From positions 16,066-37,529 of the forward strand of contig NWUY0300039383.1 of NCBI GenBank assembly GCA_004151065.3: a DNA stretch of 21,464 nucleotides, written 5' to 3'. The stretch comes from Larix sibirica (Eukaryota > Streptophyta > Pinopsida > Pinales > Pinaceae). Positions 8,936-18,600 of this stretch are shown here, piece after piece. Position numbers and translations under genes: made by a program. The notes beneath the pieces were generated by a model. It was not told the DNA's origin, made no database searches, and saw only the letters and a program-made list of their open reading frames with translations. Every line of letters begins with the position of its first letter. Position 1 is the stretch's first letter.

Positions 8936-10170
8936 TTATAGTTATGAGATAGGCAAATGGTGAATCTACTTGGTATGAATCAATGATTGTTATTGTAAGT
9001 TGGAAATTTAGGGGGGAAGGCCATTGCAAGGACATGGGAAACCTATAAGTTGTGCTCTTCATGTACAAAAAAAGCCTTAGTGAATGATGGATTGCCCGAA
9101 ACATTGTTTAGCAAAGAAGGGGATGCCTCTGGAGGGTGAGTAACTACAAGAAAGAAGTAACATGAATGAATCTGTTGTGAATGATTCATGAGGTCGTTAG
9201 ACTCCTCGCACGAGGACAACTCGAGGAGTATTGAATATAGATTTCATTCTTATTTTATGAAATGAATGTGTTTACCTTGTGATATTTCAAAATTCCTATG
9301 AATATTATGATTATTGCATAAGAATGCTTATAACATGCTTATGTGCCAAGCTTGGGAAGGCAACTAGGTAAGTGGACAATCAATGTTGGTGCATTTTTGT
9401 ACGAATATGGGAACGTCCTTTGCTTGCAAAAAAAAATGGGACTATTTTCCCTTAAAATAAAGAAGTTCCTCGACTCTATGTGAATGCCATGGTTGACTTA
9501 TGAACTGTATTTAATTCTCTATAATGAAATACTTTTACATATGGATTTAATGGTCTTGGTATAGATGCATTCGTGGTAGGAATGCTTGCATAATTTAAAT
9601 GGATCATTTGGCAAATGGATTGCTATATTTATATTAAAATTAATGGTATAACAAGTCCATGGGAAAATACAAAATAAGCATCAGAGGAGTGGAAATTTCT
9701 TATAATGGTGGTAATTGGAGTACCATGTCATCTCTAAATTGTTAAAGGGTTGGTCACATGGTTGGAGGGAATTTGCCATAAAGATAAGTACCAATTGTGT
9801 ATAAATGACGTGGATTTGTTGAGCATAGTTTGGATGCATTCATGGTATGAATTATTAATTATTGCATAAATTAGAATGGGAATTTTAGATAAAGGCCTAT
9901 TATATATACATTTACTTACTCCATTAATAAATAATAACATGGAAAGAAATTAAAAGTTGGTATTAGTGGTAAGATTGAAATGCAGAATTGTGTACCAAGT
10001 GGTCTCCATAGTGAAAAAAGGATACTGGTATATTGTACAAAGTCACTGGCTGAATTTAAGAATCAGATCACAACCTGGGAAATTTTATAAAAAAAAACAA
10101 AAAGTAGTGACAAGAAAGAAAAAAATGTAAAACCAACACACAACTCCAAGAAAACGATTGTGTTTCCAAC
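8936..10170. other. Stretch with no recognised gene
   Basis: This is A+T-rich sequence with only short open frames. It is where the rest of the copia polyprotein should be, but I recognise none of it. Fragments around ATGCATTC-TGGTA-GAAT recur at about 9,564 and 9,834 with similar flanks, hinting at an old diverged duplication about 270 bp apart. Confidence 0.35.
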
Positions 10171-10289
10171 TAGTTCTTGACAACCACCTCAAAAGTTTAA
10201 AATGAAAGTGACAAAAAAACAGACTCGAGCAAATAGTAAATCAAGCTCTAAGGTTGTAGCAGTGGGTTGCAAAAGCATTCTCGAGAAAA

Positions 10290-10900
10290 TCTTGTTAATT
10301 TCTAGCACTATGCCAATGTAATCTTGTGGAACTTCATAAAAACCAACAAGGCAATCATTAGCTAGTTTCAACTAAATAAGCTCCAAAGAAACAACGGTAA
10401 TTACAAATGTTCATGGTTAAAAGACTAGCGCAGAGGCCAAGAGTTCCTCAACTCTTTGAAACTAAATCCAGAACAATTTAAACACCTGGCAGGGGAGTTC
10501 AATCTCATCACTAACCTTTCAAGACGTGGAAGAATTAGGAGACTCGAGGATGATAATAATAAGTATGGAAATCTCATTGAAGAACCCTTTGTGGATATCT
10601 AAACTCAAAAGAGGATCCTCACCTAGAATAACAAGAGAGGATCCCATCAAATTGTTGTCCAACTTGATCGCTTTTTAATTTCATAACCTTTGTTCAAAGA
10701 AATGAGTTGAGGGGGAGGAGAGATCCTCCCAGGGGAAAGTTCAGACCACAGGCATATCATTTTATAAGGGGGCAGTGCAAGGGGCCCTGAGTTTAACCAT
10801 TCATATTAGAGAAATTATAGCTTTCTCACCCAAATTTTCAAGCGAAAATCAAAGTGGTGGACAACGTCGGAAGGTATCAGAGGAAAAAAAATGTTGTGTT
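10290..10900 (+). pseudogene. L1 ORF2 endonuclease (EEP) domain, decayed
   Basis: This domain nicks target DNA to start LINE integration. Visible motifs, in order: LWNFIKTNK at about 10,327; KETTVITNVHG ending in a stop (VITNVHG from 10,397); GQEFLNSLKLNP, then LAGEFNLITNL (10,486 on), where the usual GDFN has Glu for Asp; and GRIRRLEDDNNKYGNLIEE with a stop at 10,600. Next come WNNKRG with W changed to a TAG stop, HQIVVQLDRFLIS (LDRFLIS from 10,663), LPGESSDHRHI, where the usual SDHWPI is altered at the SDH box (10,738 on), and IFKRKSKWWTT. The catalytic Asp of GDFN and the residue after SDH are changed. Together with the stops, this rules out activity. The N-terminal Glu motif is not recognisable. 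Confidence 0.8.
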
Positions 10901-11330
10901 TCAACAATTGAAAACACTCTACAAATCACGCATTGGAACAAAGAGGCTTGCAACATTTTCCAAGCCCAAAGAGACCTGGTTAAATAGATGGAAACGATAC
11001 AACAACGGATCATAACAGAAAGCAGAACTTCTGAATTAAAACTCAAGGAGGAGCGAATTCAAAATCAATGGGATGTCAAACCGCAACAAGAAGAAATACT
11101 CTACAGGCAAACACCATTTATCAGATAGTTGAAAGGAGGGTGGGCAACACAAAATTCTTCCACAACATTGGTTAATTGGAAGCACAACAATAGAATCTCG
11201 CCCTTGAAAAATGCTCAAGAGCGAACGCTAGAAGCACATCAAGAAAAAGAGCAAAAGCTCAGAACATACTATCACAATCTATTAACAGATCCACAAGAGG
11301 ATAGGAAAAGATGACTCGAAAGATTCTGGA
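10901..11330 (+). pseudogene. L1 ORF2 connector between endonuclease and reverse transcriptase
   Basis: This is the helical, charged segment that links the two enzymatic domains in plant L1 ORF2. The reading runs HWNKEACNIFQAQRDLVK, a stop at 10,985, then METIQQRIITESRTSELKLK, KEERIQNQWDVKPQQEEILY and RQ. Another stop interrupts the usual K-S/R-W-L-K-x-G-D-x-N-T-K-F-F-H box (seen as RQTPFIR then LKGGWATQNSS). It continues with NRISPLKNAQ, EAHQEKEQKLRTYYHNLLT and DPQED. The frame changes only around the damaged box, so this is among the better-preserved parts. The matching peptides are also the longest open pieces in the element (10775-10987 and 11129-11314). Confidence 0.8.
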
Positions 11331-12110
11331 ATGTATTTCATATTTAATAAAAAACGACGAAACACAACACTAATAGGGAGAGGAGCCTTGAGGGATTCAA
11401 ACAAGTTGTCAAAGAAATGGCTGCAAGTCACTAGGTTCCAATGGATTCACAACATATTTCTTCCAAGCCTAATGGACCAAAGTAGGGCAATATGTTTAGA
11501 AAACAATTTGAATATTCAACGAAATCAAAGGGAATTCTTCAACATTTTTCTCTCATTCCCAAGAAAGGAGTACCTAACATAACAGACAAATTTAGGCCAA
11601 CATCACTTTGAATTGTCATCTATAAAATCATATCAAGGTAATTACAAATCCCCTAAAGTCTATCGTACCTTTAATCACCTCACAAGAACAAGGGGGTTTC
11701 ATAGAATGAAGAAAATATCGGACAAGACATAGCTACCCACGAACTGCCATTCTCAAATCTTCAAAAAATTTGGAGAAGATCATAGCTACCCACGAACTGA
11801 CACTCTCAAATCTTTAAAAAATAATTGGAATGACAATTGACCTACACGTCGAAGGTGTTTGATCAACTCAACTAGGTTTTTCATGGGGAAGATGTTGACA
11901 CAATGCTAATAAGTATGCCTACTGCTAGAAAAGCAAGTACTTTCAGAAGAGCTCTAGCCCTTTTCCTCAATGCCTCGAGAACTCAGAATCCCTAGTAAAT
12001 CCCTCGTTCTTTTTTTTAATATTGAGCATTCAAAATAATCCTTCGCATAGGGTTTTAAAAAGGCTCACTCCCAATAAAATACTTGGAAATCCCAGCATTT
12101 AACAATGCAC
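11331..12110 (+). pseudogene. L1 ORF2 reverse transcriptase, with motif B region deleted
   Basis: The domain copies the LINE RNA at the nicked target. Motifs seen: FKQVVKEMAA, then KSLGSNGFTTYFFQA-stop-W (from 11,425; family KSPGPDGFT); FSLIPKKGVPNITDKFRP (from 11,546); and LKSIVPLITSQEQGGF (11,652 on). A 53-bp duplication follows. Motif A appears as SKVFDQLN followed by a stop (11,852-11,875). Motif C follows in the same frame only about seven codons later as EDVDTMLI, then MPTARKASTF and ALALFLNAS (11,888-11,980). Thus the fingers/palm part with motif B (GxxQGxxLSP) is missing. Downstream, LPIKYLEIPAFNNALRN (12,069 on) is the usual post-motif sequence. The domain is dead. Confidence 0.85.
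11728..11826. repeat. 53-bp tandem duplication inside the LINE reverse transcriptase
   Basis: CATAGCTACCCACGAACTG starts at 11,728 and again at 11,781. Each copy is followed by closely matching sequence ending in a run of A. The period, 53, is not a multiple of three, so the duplication also shifts the frame. It encodes the family segment seen as IATHEL...SNLQK twice in different frames. It arose after insertion, during decay. Confidence 0.85.
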
Positions 12111-13150
12111 TTAGAAATGTCTCGCGGTTAAACATATTAGAGCTCAAACTAAGAATTATTAAAGCAATCAGAATTATACAACGAAATATCCTTTAGAGTA
12201 GTAGCCCCAATATGGGAAAAAAACAATGAGCCCTTGTTGTTGAGATAAAGACCATCTTCCCAAGATCATTAGAGTTTTAAATATAAAAGATATGCAGAGG
12301 GAAAAGCTTTAGAGAGACAAATAAGGTAGCGGCATAGCAAAGGAGAAACCTTTTCAAATGTAAGGTAACCTCACTTGTATCCATGACATGGAGGAAGGAC
12401 TATAGAATCAAAGACAATGCAACAATATTGTTTCTTGGAAATAAGATCTAGATACAAGCCTTGTTTTGGGAAAATTATTGGCAACAATTACCAACCCTAA
12501 AAACTCAACCAGTGCTCCAAGGGAAGGAGAAATTCACTCAACTGAACCTTTATTGCTCCAATGGGGGCAATAAGGTTCTATAACCTAACTTGGTAAAAAA
12601 GATTCATATCATTTAATCTCAAACCAAGGGTTGGAGGAAAAAAACCTCGCAAACAAGGATTAGAGGAAAATATAACTCAACCTGGAATCCTTCGATTTGG
12701 CCTAAAAGCCATTCCTTCAGCTTTATTGCAACGAAAAACTAGCGCACAAAGGATTTGAAGAGACCTCTTGCTGCCGAATGTGCAAGAAAAGATATGGAAA
12801 ACATGGAAACATTTATTTATCTTTTATGAAACGGCCAGCTTTTTATGGACCAAATAGCAAACACTTTTCAACAAACAAATCAACAAAGAAATAATATCCT
12901 ACCCACGCTCAATCAATGAACACTCCTATTAATAACTCAATTTTGAACAAAACTTGGCTAACACTTCCCCAACTTCCAACTATACTTGGGAAGAGATGAA
13001 CAAACGAATCTTCGAGAATCAACGGTCAGAGGAAGAAACCACTAAATAAATATAATAAAAATACATTAAAGATATTGCCTACAACATCAACCAAGGGAAC
13101 GAAGACAAAAATACAACACATGAAGAGCTTCTTCTCCAAAGATGAGGTGT
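12111..13150 (+). pseudogene. L1 ORF2 C-terminal part (thumb and zinc/W-rich region), decayed
   Basis: After the reverse transcriptase the plus strand gives LELKLRIIKAIRIIQRNIL and then GKKQ-stop-ALV (about 12,138-12,235). ALFWENYWQQLPTLKTQPV follows from 12,458 and resembles the W-rich spacer of plant LINE ORF2. The zinc-binding region starts at 12,772 with CRMCK. After a shift it continues from 12,804 as WKHLFIFYETASFLWTK, where the expected third Cys is Tyr. The domain ends with WEEMNKRIFENQRSEEE (12,987 on), matching the W-x-x-W/M-x-x-RN-x-R-I-F closing motif. I see no RNase H domain after it. Homology fades by about 13,140. Confidence 0.75.
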
Positions 13151-13356
13151 TAACATGACTCAACTCAAAGAACACTTGGTAGTGCAATGTGTGCTTTCAA
13201 GATATTTAAAACTTTAATGTTTCCAAAGAAATTGTTCAAGTAGAAAATAAATTGACAACGACTCCTAAAGAATAGTCCTTGTGATGCTGATGCCTTGATT
13301 CCTTGAACCCTTGAAGCATACGAAAAGCACAAATAAAGAATAGCCCTCTGTACAAA
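13151..13356. other. Short stretch without a gene, probably LINE 3' flank or 3' UTR
   Basis: No open frame or motif is visible. It could be the 3' untranslated part of the LINE, ending in the A-rich run at 13,355-13,364. It has no polyadenylation signal that I would defend. Confidence 0.3.
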
Positions 13357-13521
13357 TAAAAAAATTGTGTGACACTTTCAAATATTTTTTACACGGACAT
13401 TAACTAGTTAGTTCGTCATGTAGTCATAATTTTGAAATAAAAAAAAATTGTGTGACATTTTCAAATATATTTTACACGGACATTAACTAGTTAGTTCGTC
13501 ATGTAGTCATAATTTTGAAAC
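13357..13521. repeat. 83-bp tandem duplication with A-run boundaries
   Basis: ATTGTGTGACA...TTTTGAAA occurs at 13,364-13,438 and again at 13,447-13,520, a period of 83. Each copy is preceded by an AAATAAAAAAA-type run. The copies differ by only a few bases. Each contains the 10-bp palindrome TAACTAGTTA. The A-run before each copy suggests duplication of a poly(A)-ended segment next to the LINE. Replication slippage is a simpler alternative. Confidence 0.85.
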
Positions 13522-14833
13522 AAGTACACAATGCTGGAGTTGCATACTTAATTAGAAAAATGGTGGGCAACATGCCTCGTACTATCCAATGCAGAAACTA
13601 GTTTGTACGCCTAACGGAAATGTTTATAAGCTACACGCCCTTCAAATTGCAAAAAGTTACGGCTAAATCAACCAAGTTCATTATTAAAAACGAAGCCACA
13701 GAAATACCATGAGAAAGGGAAATTAACAAAGTCATTCTAGCAGGGAAAAAGCAGCCACATGTAATGGTTGGCAAAGAATGACCAACCAAATACTAGAAAA
13801 AGGGAAAATCGCCACCAATCACTAGAAAGAAAGCTCATCTTTGGTGAACAATATTTTGGAAACAGTAACCAATGCATTGGCACTCGCCTGCATCTCCGAA
13901 GAAACAAGCAACACTGATAAAAGGGAAAGAAAAGGCATAATTTCGGTTGTGATAACCAACAAAAGTTTAATAGAATGGGAACTTAAACAACACAACATTT
14001 TTGTAAGGACATCAAAAGTGATAACATAAGTGAACTCAGTTTTAGAAAGAGTCATGGTATTAGAGGTTTATTATTTGTATTATAATATTTATTATATCAT
14101 ATTAATGAGTACAACGAATTAAGACAAAGTATTGAATAGTAACTAATAGATATCATTTTCATTACTCATTCTTAGGTGTATTCAACTAAAATAATAAAGT
14201 AAATCATATAAAAAAGAAAGTGTTATAGTGGGAACTTGGGTACTTGAGAAAGCACATTCCTATTTCCGCAAAGGAGATCTGGGGAGGAGGCCTTAAATTC
14301 TATTTCTGATTAAGAAACAGGAAATGGCATACCTATATTTAACCTACGTTTATTCAAGTGGCAGGTTATAAACAAACTAAACCTGTAAGAGGATACCAGT
14401 GAAGTTGGGAACTTGAAAACAAATTGCACTACTTTGGCAATGCATTCGCTCCAAAGAATTTATATACAGTGGTTCAAAAGAGGCTCTATGGATTCGGGTG
14501 ATCATCCAGAAACACTTTGAAGATTCAACTGACGACAAAAGGATCATAAATCCACGCAGACTATAGCTCTGGAAAGCTATTGCAGTGACCCTTTCGGAGG
14601 GAAACTGGTAGTTCGGGTGGTAGGTAACGGAGAAAACTACAACAATGTCCTTTTTTCTTTGAAAGTTTGACGAAATATTCTTTGGTTTGCAGATGGTACC
14701 TATGTACTCGAGAAATGATAATGAATCGTGGCGTGCTATGGCGATGCACACCAGTACAAAAGAAATTTTAAATCCGGCACTGGGATGTCCTTTTCTGTCC
14801 TTTAGAGGGCAGGTAATGGAAATAAAATCATGG
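13522..14833. other. Stretch with no recognised gene; longest open frame of the window lies here
   Basis: The minus-strand frame 14377-14862 is open for 161 codons, the longest in the window. I see no domain, signal peptide or transmembrane pattern in it, its composition is ordinary, and its upstream end overlaps the start of a repeat arm. A TATATAAATTC sequence within it on the minus strand (about 14,458-14,468) looks like a TATA box but has no gene to serve. The frames at 13822-14055 (minus) and 13841-14029 (plus) are antisense to each other, and I can name neither. Confidence 0.35.
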
Positions 14834-15292
14834 GAGTGGGCTAAAGTCTTAACAATTTGCACCTTTTTTTTGAGTTTTGGTAGAAATCCAGCAACACAAT
14901 TTGTTATGCCAAAATTACAATTTCAGTTACAGAAACGGATTCAGGACCCTCAATTAGTGCTGGGGCATCTCAATTATGCAATTTCAACCACTGAAAACCA
15001 CAATTTCAACAACTGGAAACTGCAATTTCAACAATTCTCATAAAATAGATGGTACAAATAGCGTAGACTTTTTTAACATTTCCAACAATTCTCGCCAGAA
15101 TTTGACCAGAGATTTCACCATATAGACGGTGCAAATCAATTCTGCAATTTCAACTGAAAACCACAATCTTAACTAGAAACTGCAATTTCAACAATTCTCG
15201 TGCGGTAGGTGGTACAAATTGTGTTCTCGCCGGAATTTGAACAGAAATTTCACCAAATAGATGGTGCAAATTGTGTATACTTTAGCCCACTC
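14834..15292. repeat. Long-range imperfect inverted repeat
   Basis: The left arm 14,834-14,863 (from GAGTGGGCTAAAGT to AACAATTTGCACC) is the reverse complement of 15,263-15,292 (GGTGCAAATTGT to ACTTTAGCCCACTC), with about 26 of 30 positions matching. Weaker matching extends outward on the AT-rich side (TTTCTACCAAAA against ATTTCACCAAAT). The arms enclose about 400 bases. This could fold as a long hairpin or mark a folded-back copy of the repeat unit to its right. Confidence 0.75.
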
Positions 15293-15352
15293 TTAAAATC
15301 ATGAGCAAGAATTTGCCCAGAAATTTCACCAGATAGATGGTGCAAATCGTGT
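14971..15352. repeat. 166-bp diverged tandem repeat with a conserved small hairpin
   Basis: Unit 1 starts at 14,971 (CAATTATGCAATTTCAAC), unit 2 at 15,137 (CAATTCTGCAATTTCAAC), and a partial third covers about 15,305-15,352. Each includes a segment ATTTCACC-N8-GGTGCAAAT. The CACC...GGTG arms are conserved at 15,116-15,131, 15,251-15,266 and 15,327-15,342 although the 8-base loops vary. Within units, short blocks such as CAATTTCAAC recur several times. I know no family for it. Confidence 0.75.
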
Positions 15353-15360
15353 AGAATTTA

Positions 15361-16170
15361 GCCTAATTTTAAATTCATGAGTCGTGTTGTGGTGTGAAAA
15401 TGCACACCAGTACGATAGAAATTTTAACTCTTAAAATCATGAGTCGTGTTGTGATGTGAAAATGCACACCAGTACGATAGAAATTTTAAATTTGGGACAA
15501 GGAACTTTAACTAGAGCCCAGAAGGTCTTCTTAAAATCATGAGTCGTGTTGTGGTGTGAAAATGCACCAGTACGATAGAAATTTGGAACTTACCTAGAGC
15601 TCAGAAGGTTTTCTAGTGTTAAGTCTTAAAATCATGAGTCGTGTTGTGGTGTGAAAATGCACATTAGTACGAGAGAAACTTTAAATTTGGGACAAGGAAA
15701 TTACCTAGAGCTCAAGAATGTTTTCTAGTGTCGCAACACATTTACAGAATGTTGGCAGCAAAGAATTCCAAGACATTTTTCAGATTAAAAAGACTGACCC
15801 CCTAACGAACCAGTACGATAGAAATTTTAAATTTGGGACAAAGAACTTTACCTAGAGCTCAGAAGGTTTTCTTAAAATCATGAGTCGTGTTGTCGTGTGA
15901 AAATGCACCAGTACGATAGAAATTTTAAATTTGGGACAAGGAACTTACCTAGAGCTCAGAAGATTTTCTAATGTTAAAGTCTTAAAATCATGAGTCGTGT
16001 TGTGGTGTGAAAATACACATTAATACGAGAGAAACTTTAAATTTGGGACAAGGAAATTACCTAGAGCTCAAGAATATTTTCTAGTGTCGCAACACATTTA
16101 CAGAATGTTAGCAGCAAAGAATTACAAGACATTTTTCAGATTGAGAAGACTGACCCTCCTAACGAACCAC
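15361..16170. repeat. Nested repeat array: about 100-bp units and a duplicated roughly 350-bp block
   Basis: The phrase ATGAGTCGTGTTGT begins at 15,377, 15,439, 15,539, 15,634, 15,880 and 15,990. It is usually followed by a GTGTGAAAATGCAC...AGTACGATAGAAA segment, then TTTAAATTTGGGACAAGG, then a CCTAGAGCTCAGAAGG segment. On top of this, the block 15,471-15,811 is repeated as 15,811-16,169, ending both times with GACTGACCC...CCTAACGAACCA. The second copy has about 17 extra bases where the first has a small deletion. A diverged single unit lies at about 14,728-14,785 (GATGCACACCAGTACAAAAG). No open frame runs through the array. Confidence 0.9.
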
Positions 16171-16611
16171 AAAATGGAAAATAAATTAGAAAATAAAATC
16201 AAAGGTCAGAATAAAATCTGGATATGGTGGTAAATTCGGCCGCGTGAGATCATTGCAAAACGGATTGAAAAAAGTTCAGCGTGGTATCACTACTCATTGC
16301 CTATGAGACGAAACCAAGCCGAAATACTGACACTAAAACACTACTTATGCAGACACGACAGATCACAGGAACACCTCAGGCTGTAGCACGAAATCGTAAA
16401 AAAAACGACTCATGTAAACAAACATCCAAATAAGACATACAAGAACCCCATGCCACAAACACACTAAAAATGTCAAAATACGTTCATGTAGGCACCCAAA
16501 ATCACAGGAACCACAAGTGAGTAGACCAGGGGTGACTAGTTGACTACAAGTGGAACCTGGGACTGATGTTATAAACAAGGATCCATGTGGTCAACCACCA
16601 AAACTGGAACT
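16171..16611. other. Stretch with no recognised gene
   Basis: The minus-strand frame at 16363-16578 is short and Cys/Leu-rich with no motif. From here to about 21,000 the plus strand is visibly richer in A than in T. I see no repeats in this part. Confidence 0.4.
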
Positions 16612-16850
16612 ACAGCTTAGAAGAATACATGCACTCGAAAAGACATCCCCGCAACCGTGGAACACTAACTAGTACGAGTGGAGAAGAAGGGTGTACTAAT
16701 ATTGTTAAAAGCTAGGGCAGGCTATGCAGTCACCCATTAAAAGCTTGGGAGAATATAACCAAACAGGAGAGATGCAGCTTAGAAGAATATAGCCACTCGA
16801 GAAGACTACAAAACCCCCCGAGGATGGAACACTACCAAGTAAAACGAGTA
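16612..16850. repeat. Diverged direct repeat, 162-bp spacing
   Basis: CAGCTTAGAAGAATA...CACTCGA-AAGAC...GGAACACTA...ACGAG appears from 16,613 and again from 16,775. Similarity covers about 70 bases with several small indels. Confidence 0.7.
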
Positions 16851-17426
16851 AATTGGATATAAAATTATCCCCAAACATTGGTTAATACATAAAAACACAA
16901 CGCGATGGGTACTGAGATTTCAATCCCTCGGCAGAACACCATTACAAATACACACTATAATATCCAGTGGGGACCACCAAACTTAAATTATATCAGATAC
17001 AAAATATAGGAAGAAAATGTAAAAACGCACATCCCTACAATTGTAATATTTTAACGTCTTTTCTCTGCTATTCAGCCTGCCTGCTAATTTACTCAATGAT
17101 ATATATACTCAAACTCATCACAAGCCCCATTACGCTCTAAACGTATTAGAGACTTGAAAACAAATTAATCGCGCAACAAAAAGTTTCCAAGAAAGACGTT
17201 ATTTTCAAACACTCTTGTCGATGAAACAGGGCCGACTCCCAGTAGACAGATGTAGACAGATAGAGCTTGAATTTTCAACCATACAGAACGGAAAAATACA
17301 GAAAATATAGCTTGCATTTTAATATATCATGGAAATCCCCTAAATAATAATTAGCCGAAGCTACAGTTAACACTTAAATGAGTCTTCCGTCCAAAGTTGG
17401 CTAAAATTTTTTTAGCTAACGAAATT
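16851..17426. other. Stretch with no recognised gene
   Basis: This is A+T-rich and has no open frame longer than about 60 codons. No motif is seen on either strand. Confidence 0.4.
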
Positions 17427-17551
17427 CAGATATTGCGATAAAATCTTCAGGTGAGGGGGCGAAATATTTCGTCCATTACAGAGAATTTAATTTTGTATTC
17501 CCAGATATTAATCTTGCGATAAAACTTCAGACGAGGGGGCAAATTATTTTT
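17427..17551. repeat. Short diverged direct repeat pair
   Basis: CAGATATTGCGATAAAATC...GAGGGGGCGAAATATTT at 17,427-17,469 matches CAGATATTAATCTTGCGAT...GAGGGGGCAAATTATTT at 17,502-17,549. The shared GAGGGGGC core stands out in otherwise A+T-rich DNA. Confidence 0.7.
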
Positions 17552-17676
17552 TGACTTACGGCCTACATATAATTTTTTACCTTGTAACAAAACATAAACA
17601 TGGAACAGACGCATCAATTCTACAAATAAATTTCACAAGGTAATTTGTAAAACAAAATTAATCCAAGTTAACACGG

Positions 17677-17912
17677 ATGAACATAGTGACATAGCATTTG
17701 AAAACCCAACATACCAAAAACACAGCTTCAACTCAACACAGATGAATATATTGACATGATATTTGACAAACCCAGCATTGCCAGAAAGATAACTTAAACT
17801 TAAAACAGAAGAATATAGTGACATGGCATTGACAAACAACATAGAAGAAAGTAAACTCAAAAAAGCATATAGTGACATGGCATTTGACAAATCCAACATT
17901 GCAGAAACACAT
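17677..17912. repeat. Four-copy tandem repeat, 55-66 bp period
   Basis: The pattern GAATATAGTGACATGGCATTTGACAAACCCAACATTGC (given here in two halves: GAATATAGTGACATGGCAT and TTGACAAACCCAACATTGC) recurs starting near 17,677, 17,742, 17,808 and 17,864, with increasing divergence. The minus-strand frame at 17633-17899, which reads as repeated NAMSLYSS-like peptides, is simply the translation of this repeat. Confidence 0.85.
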
Positions 17913-17921
17913 CCTTAATTT

Positions 17922-18600
17922 TGAAGAATCGAGCCAACCATTAGACCTAATAGTACTTTTCAGTCATGTTTTTCAGGCCCATATACAACCCTTTGATCTG
18001 ACCACAAATCTAATATTATTATAGCATGACACAAATTTTAATGCCAAACACAGACCTTCAGCAAATATAACCAAGACTTCCAAACGTTACTCAAAATCAT
18101 ACCTCATCGAGGAATATCATGGTAAAATATCTAAATTCGTCATGCATAATGTCATATTCAAAGCTAGTTGCTAACACTAAGCAATTGTCATGTACACAAC
18201 ACTTAGTCGTGACTACAAATATAAACATTATGAACACAATCCTTAAATTCGTAACAGCAACAACTAATATCTCATATAAGGCCTATAATCAAGAATCAAC
18301 GTTGATATCTCTGCATTTTTGGAGCGAATATTCATCATGAACACAATTGGAGGTCGTAACAGCAACAAATATCAAGAATCGAACATTTATGTCTAAATTT
18401 TTTCAGCATACATACATCTAATATTTTTGGATACTATTGAATCACAGCCAACTCTTAGATCAGATAGTTCTTTACAGAACTGTTTACAACCCTTTGATCT
18501 GACCATAAATCAGATATTATTGTAGCATGAAACAAATTTTAATGCGAAAGAGACCTTAGGCAAAAATAATCGAGAAGACTATCAAATTGGCAACAAAAAG
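17922..18600. repeat. Diverged direct duplication at about 501-bp spacing
   Basis: The block around TACAACCCTTTGATCTGACC at 17,984 returns at 18,485. Similarity covers about 150 bases in each copy, from about 17,922-18,090 and 18,440-18,600, including GTAGCATGA-ACAAATTTTAATG-like sequence. Between them, another pair, AACACAAT...CGTAACAGCAACAA, lies at about 18,232 and 18,340. These are old local duplications. Confidence 0.75.

Larger units (their letters stand above)
10180..13150 (+). mobile_element. Decayed L1-type LINE (non-LTR retrotransposon)
   Basis: Across nearly 3 kb of plus strand, successive frames give the ORF2 domains of a plant L1 element in the right order: AP-type endonuclease, connector, reverse transcriptase and C-terminal zinc/W-rich region. 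Frameshifts, stops, one in-frame deletion and a 53-bp duplication break every domain. The 5' end is uncertain: a Lys/Ser-rich stretch at 10,201-10,250 (KVTKKQTRANSKSSSK) may be ORF1 or linker debris. The 3' end is also uncertain. ORF2 homology fades near 13,060-13,140, and A-rich runs at about 13,355-13,364 could be the remnant tail. The element lies in the same direction as the copia fragment to its left and may have inserted beside or into it. Confidence 0.85.

Noticed and set aside
14377-14862. 161-codon open frame on minus, the longest in the window
   Set aside because: It has no motif, no recognisable composition and no supporting signals. It runs into a repeat arm at its 5' end, and overlapping frames on both strands are also open, so chance is likely.
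15361-16170. CRISPR-like regular repeats
   Set aside because: The units are long (about 100 bp), diverged and irregularly spaced, with no unique spacers of constant size, and the DNA is clearly of plant nuclear type.
17633-17899. Repetitive hydrophobic peptide on minus, suggesting a membrane protein
   Set aside because: It is the translation of a four-copy 55-66-bp nucleotide repeat with shifting frame, not a protein repeat.
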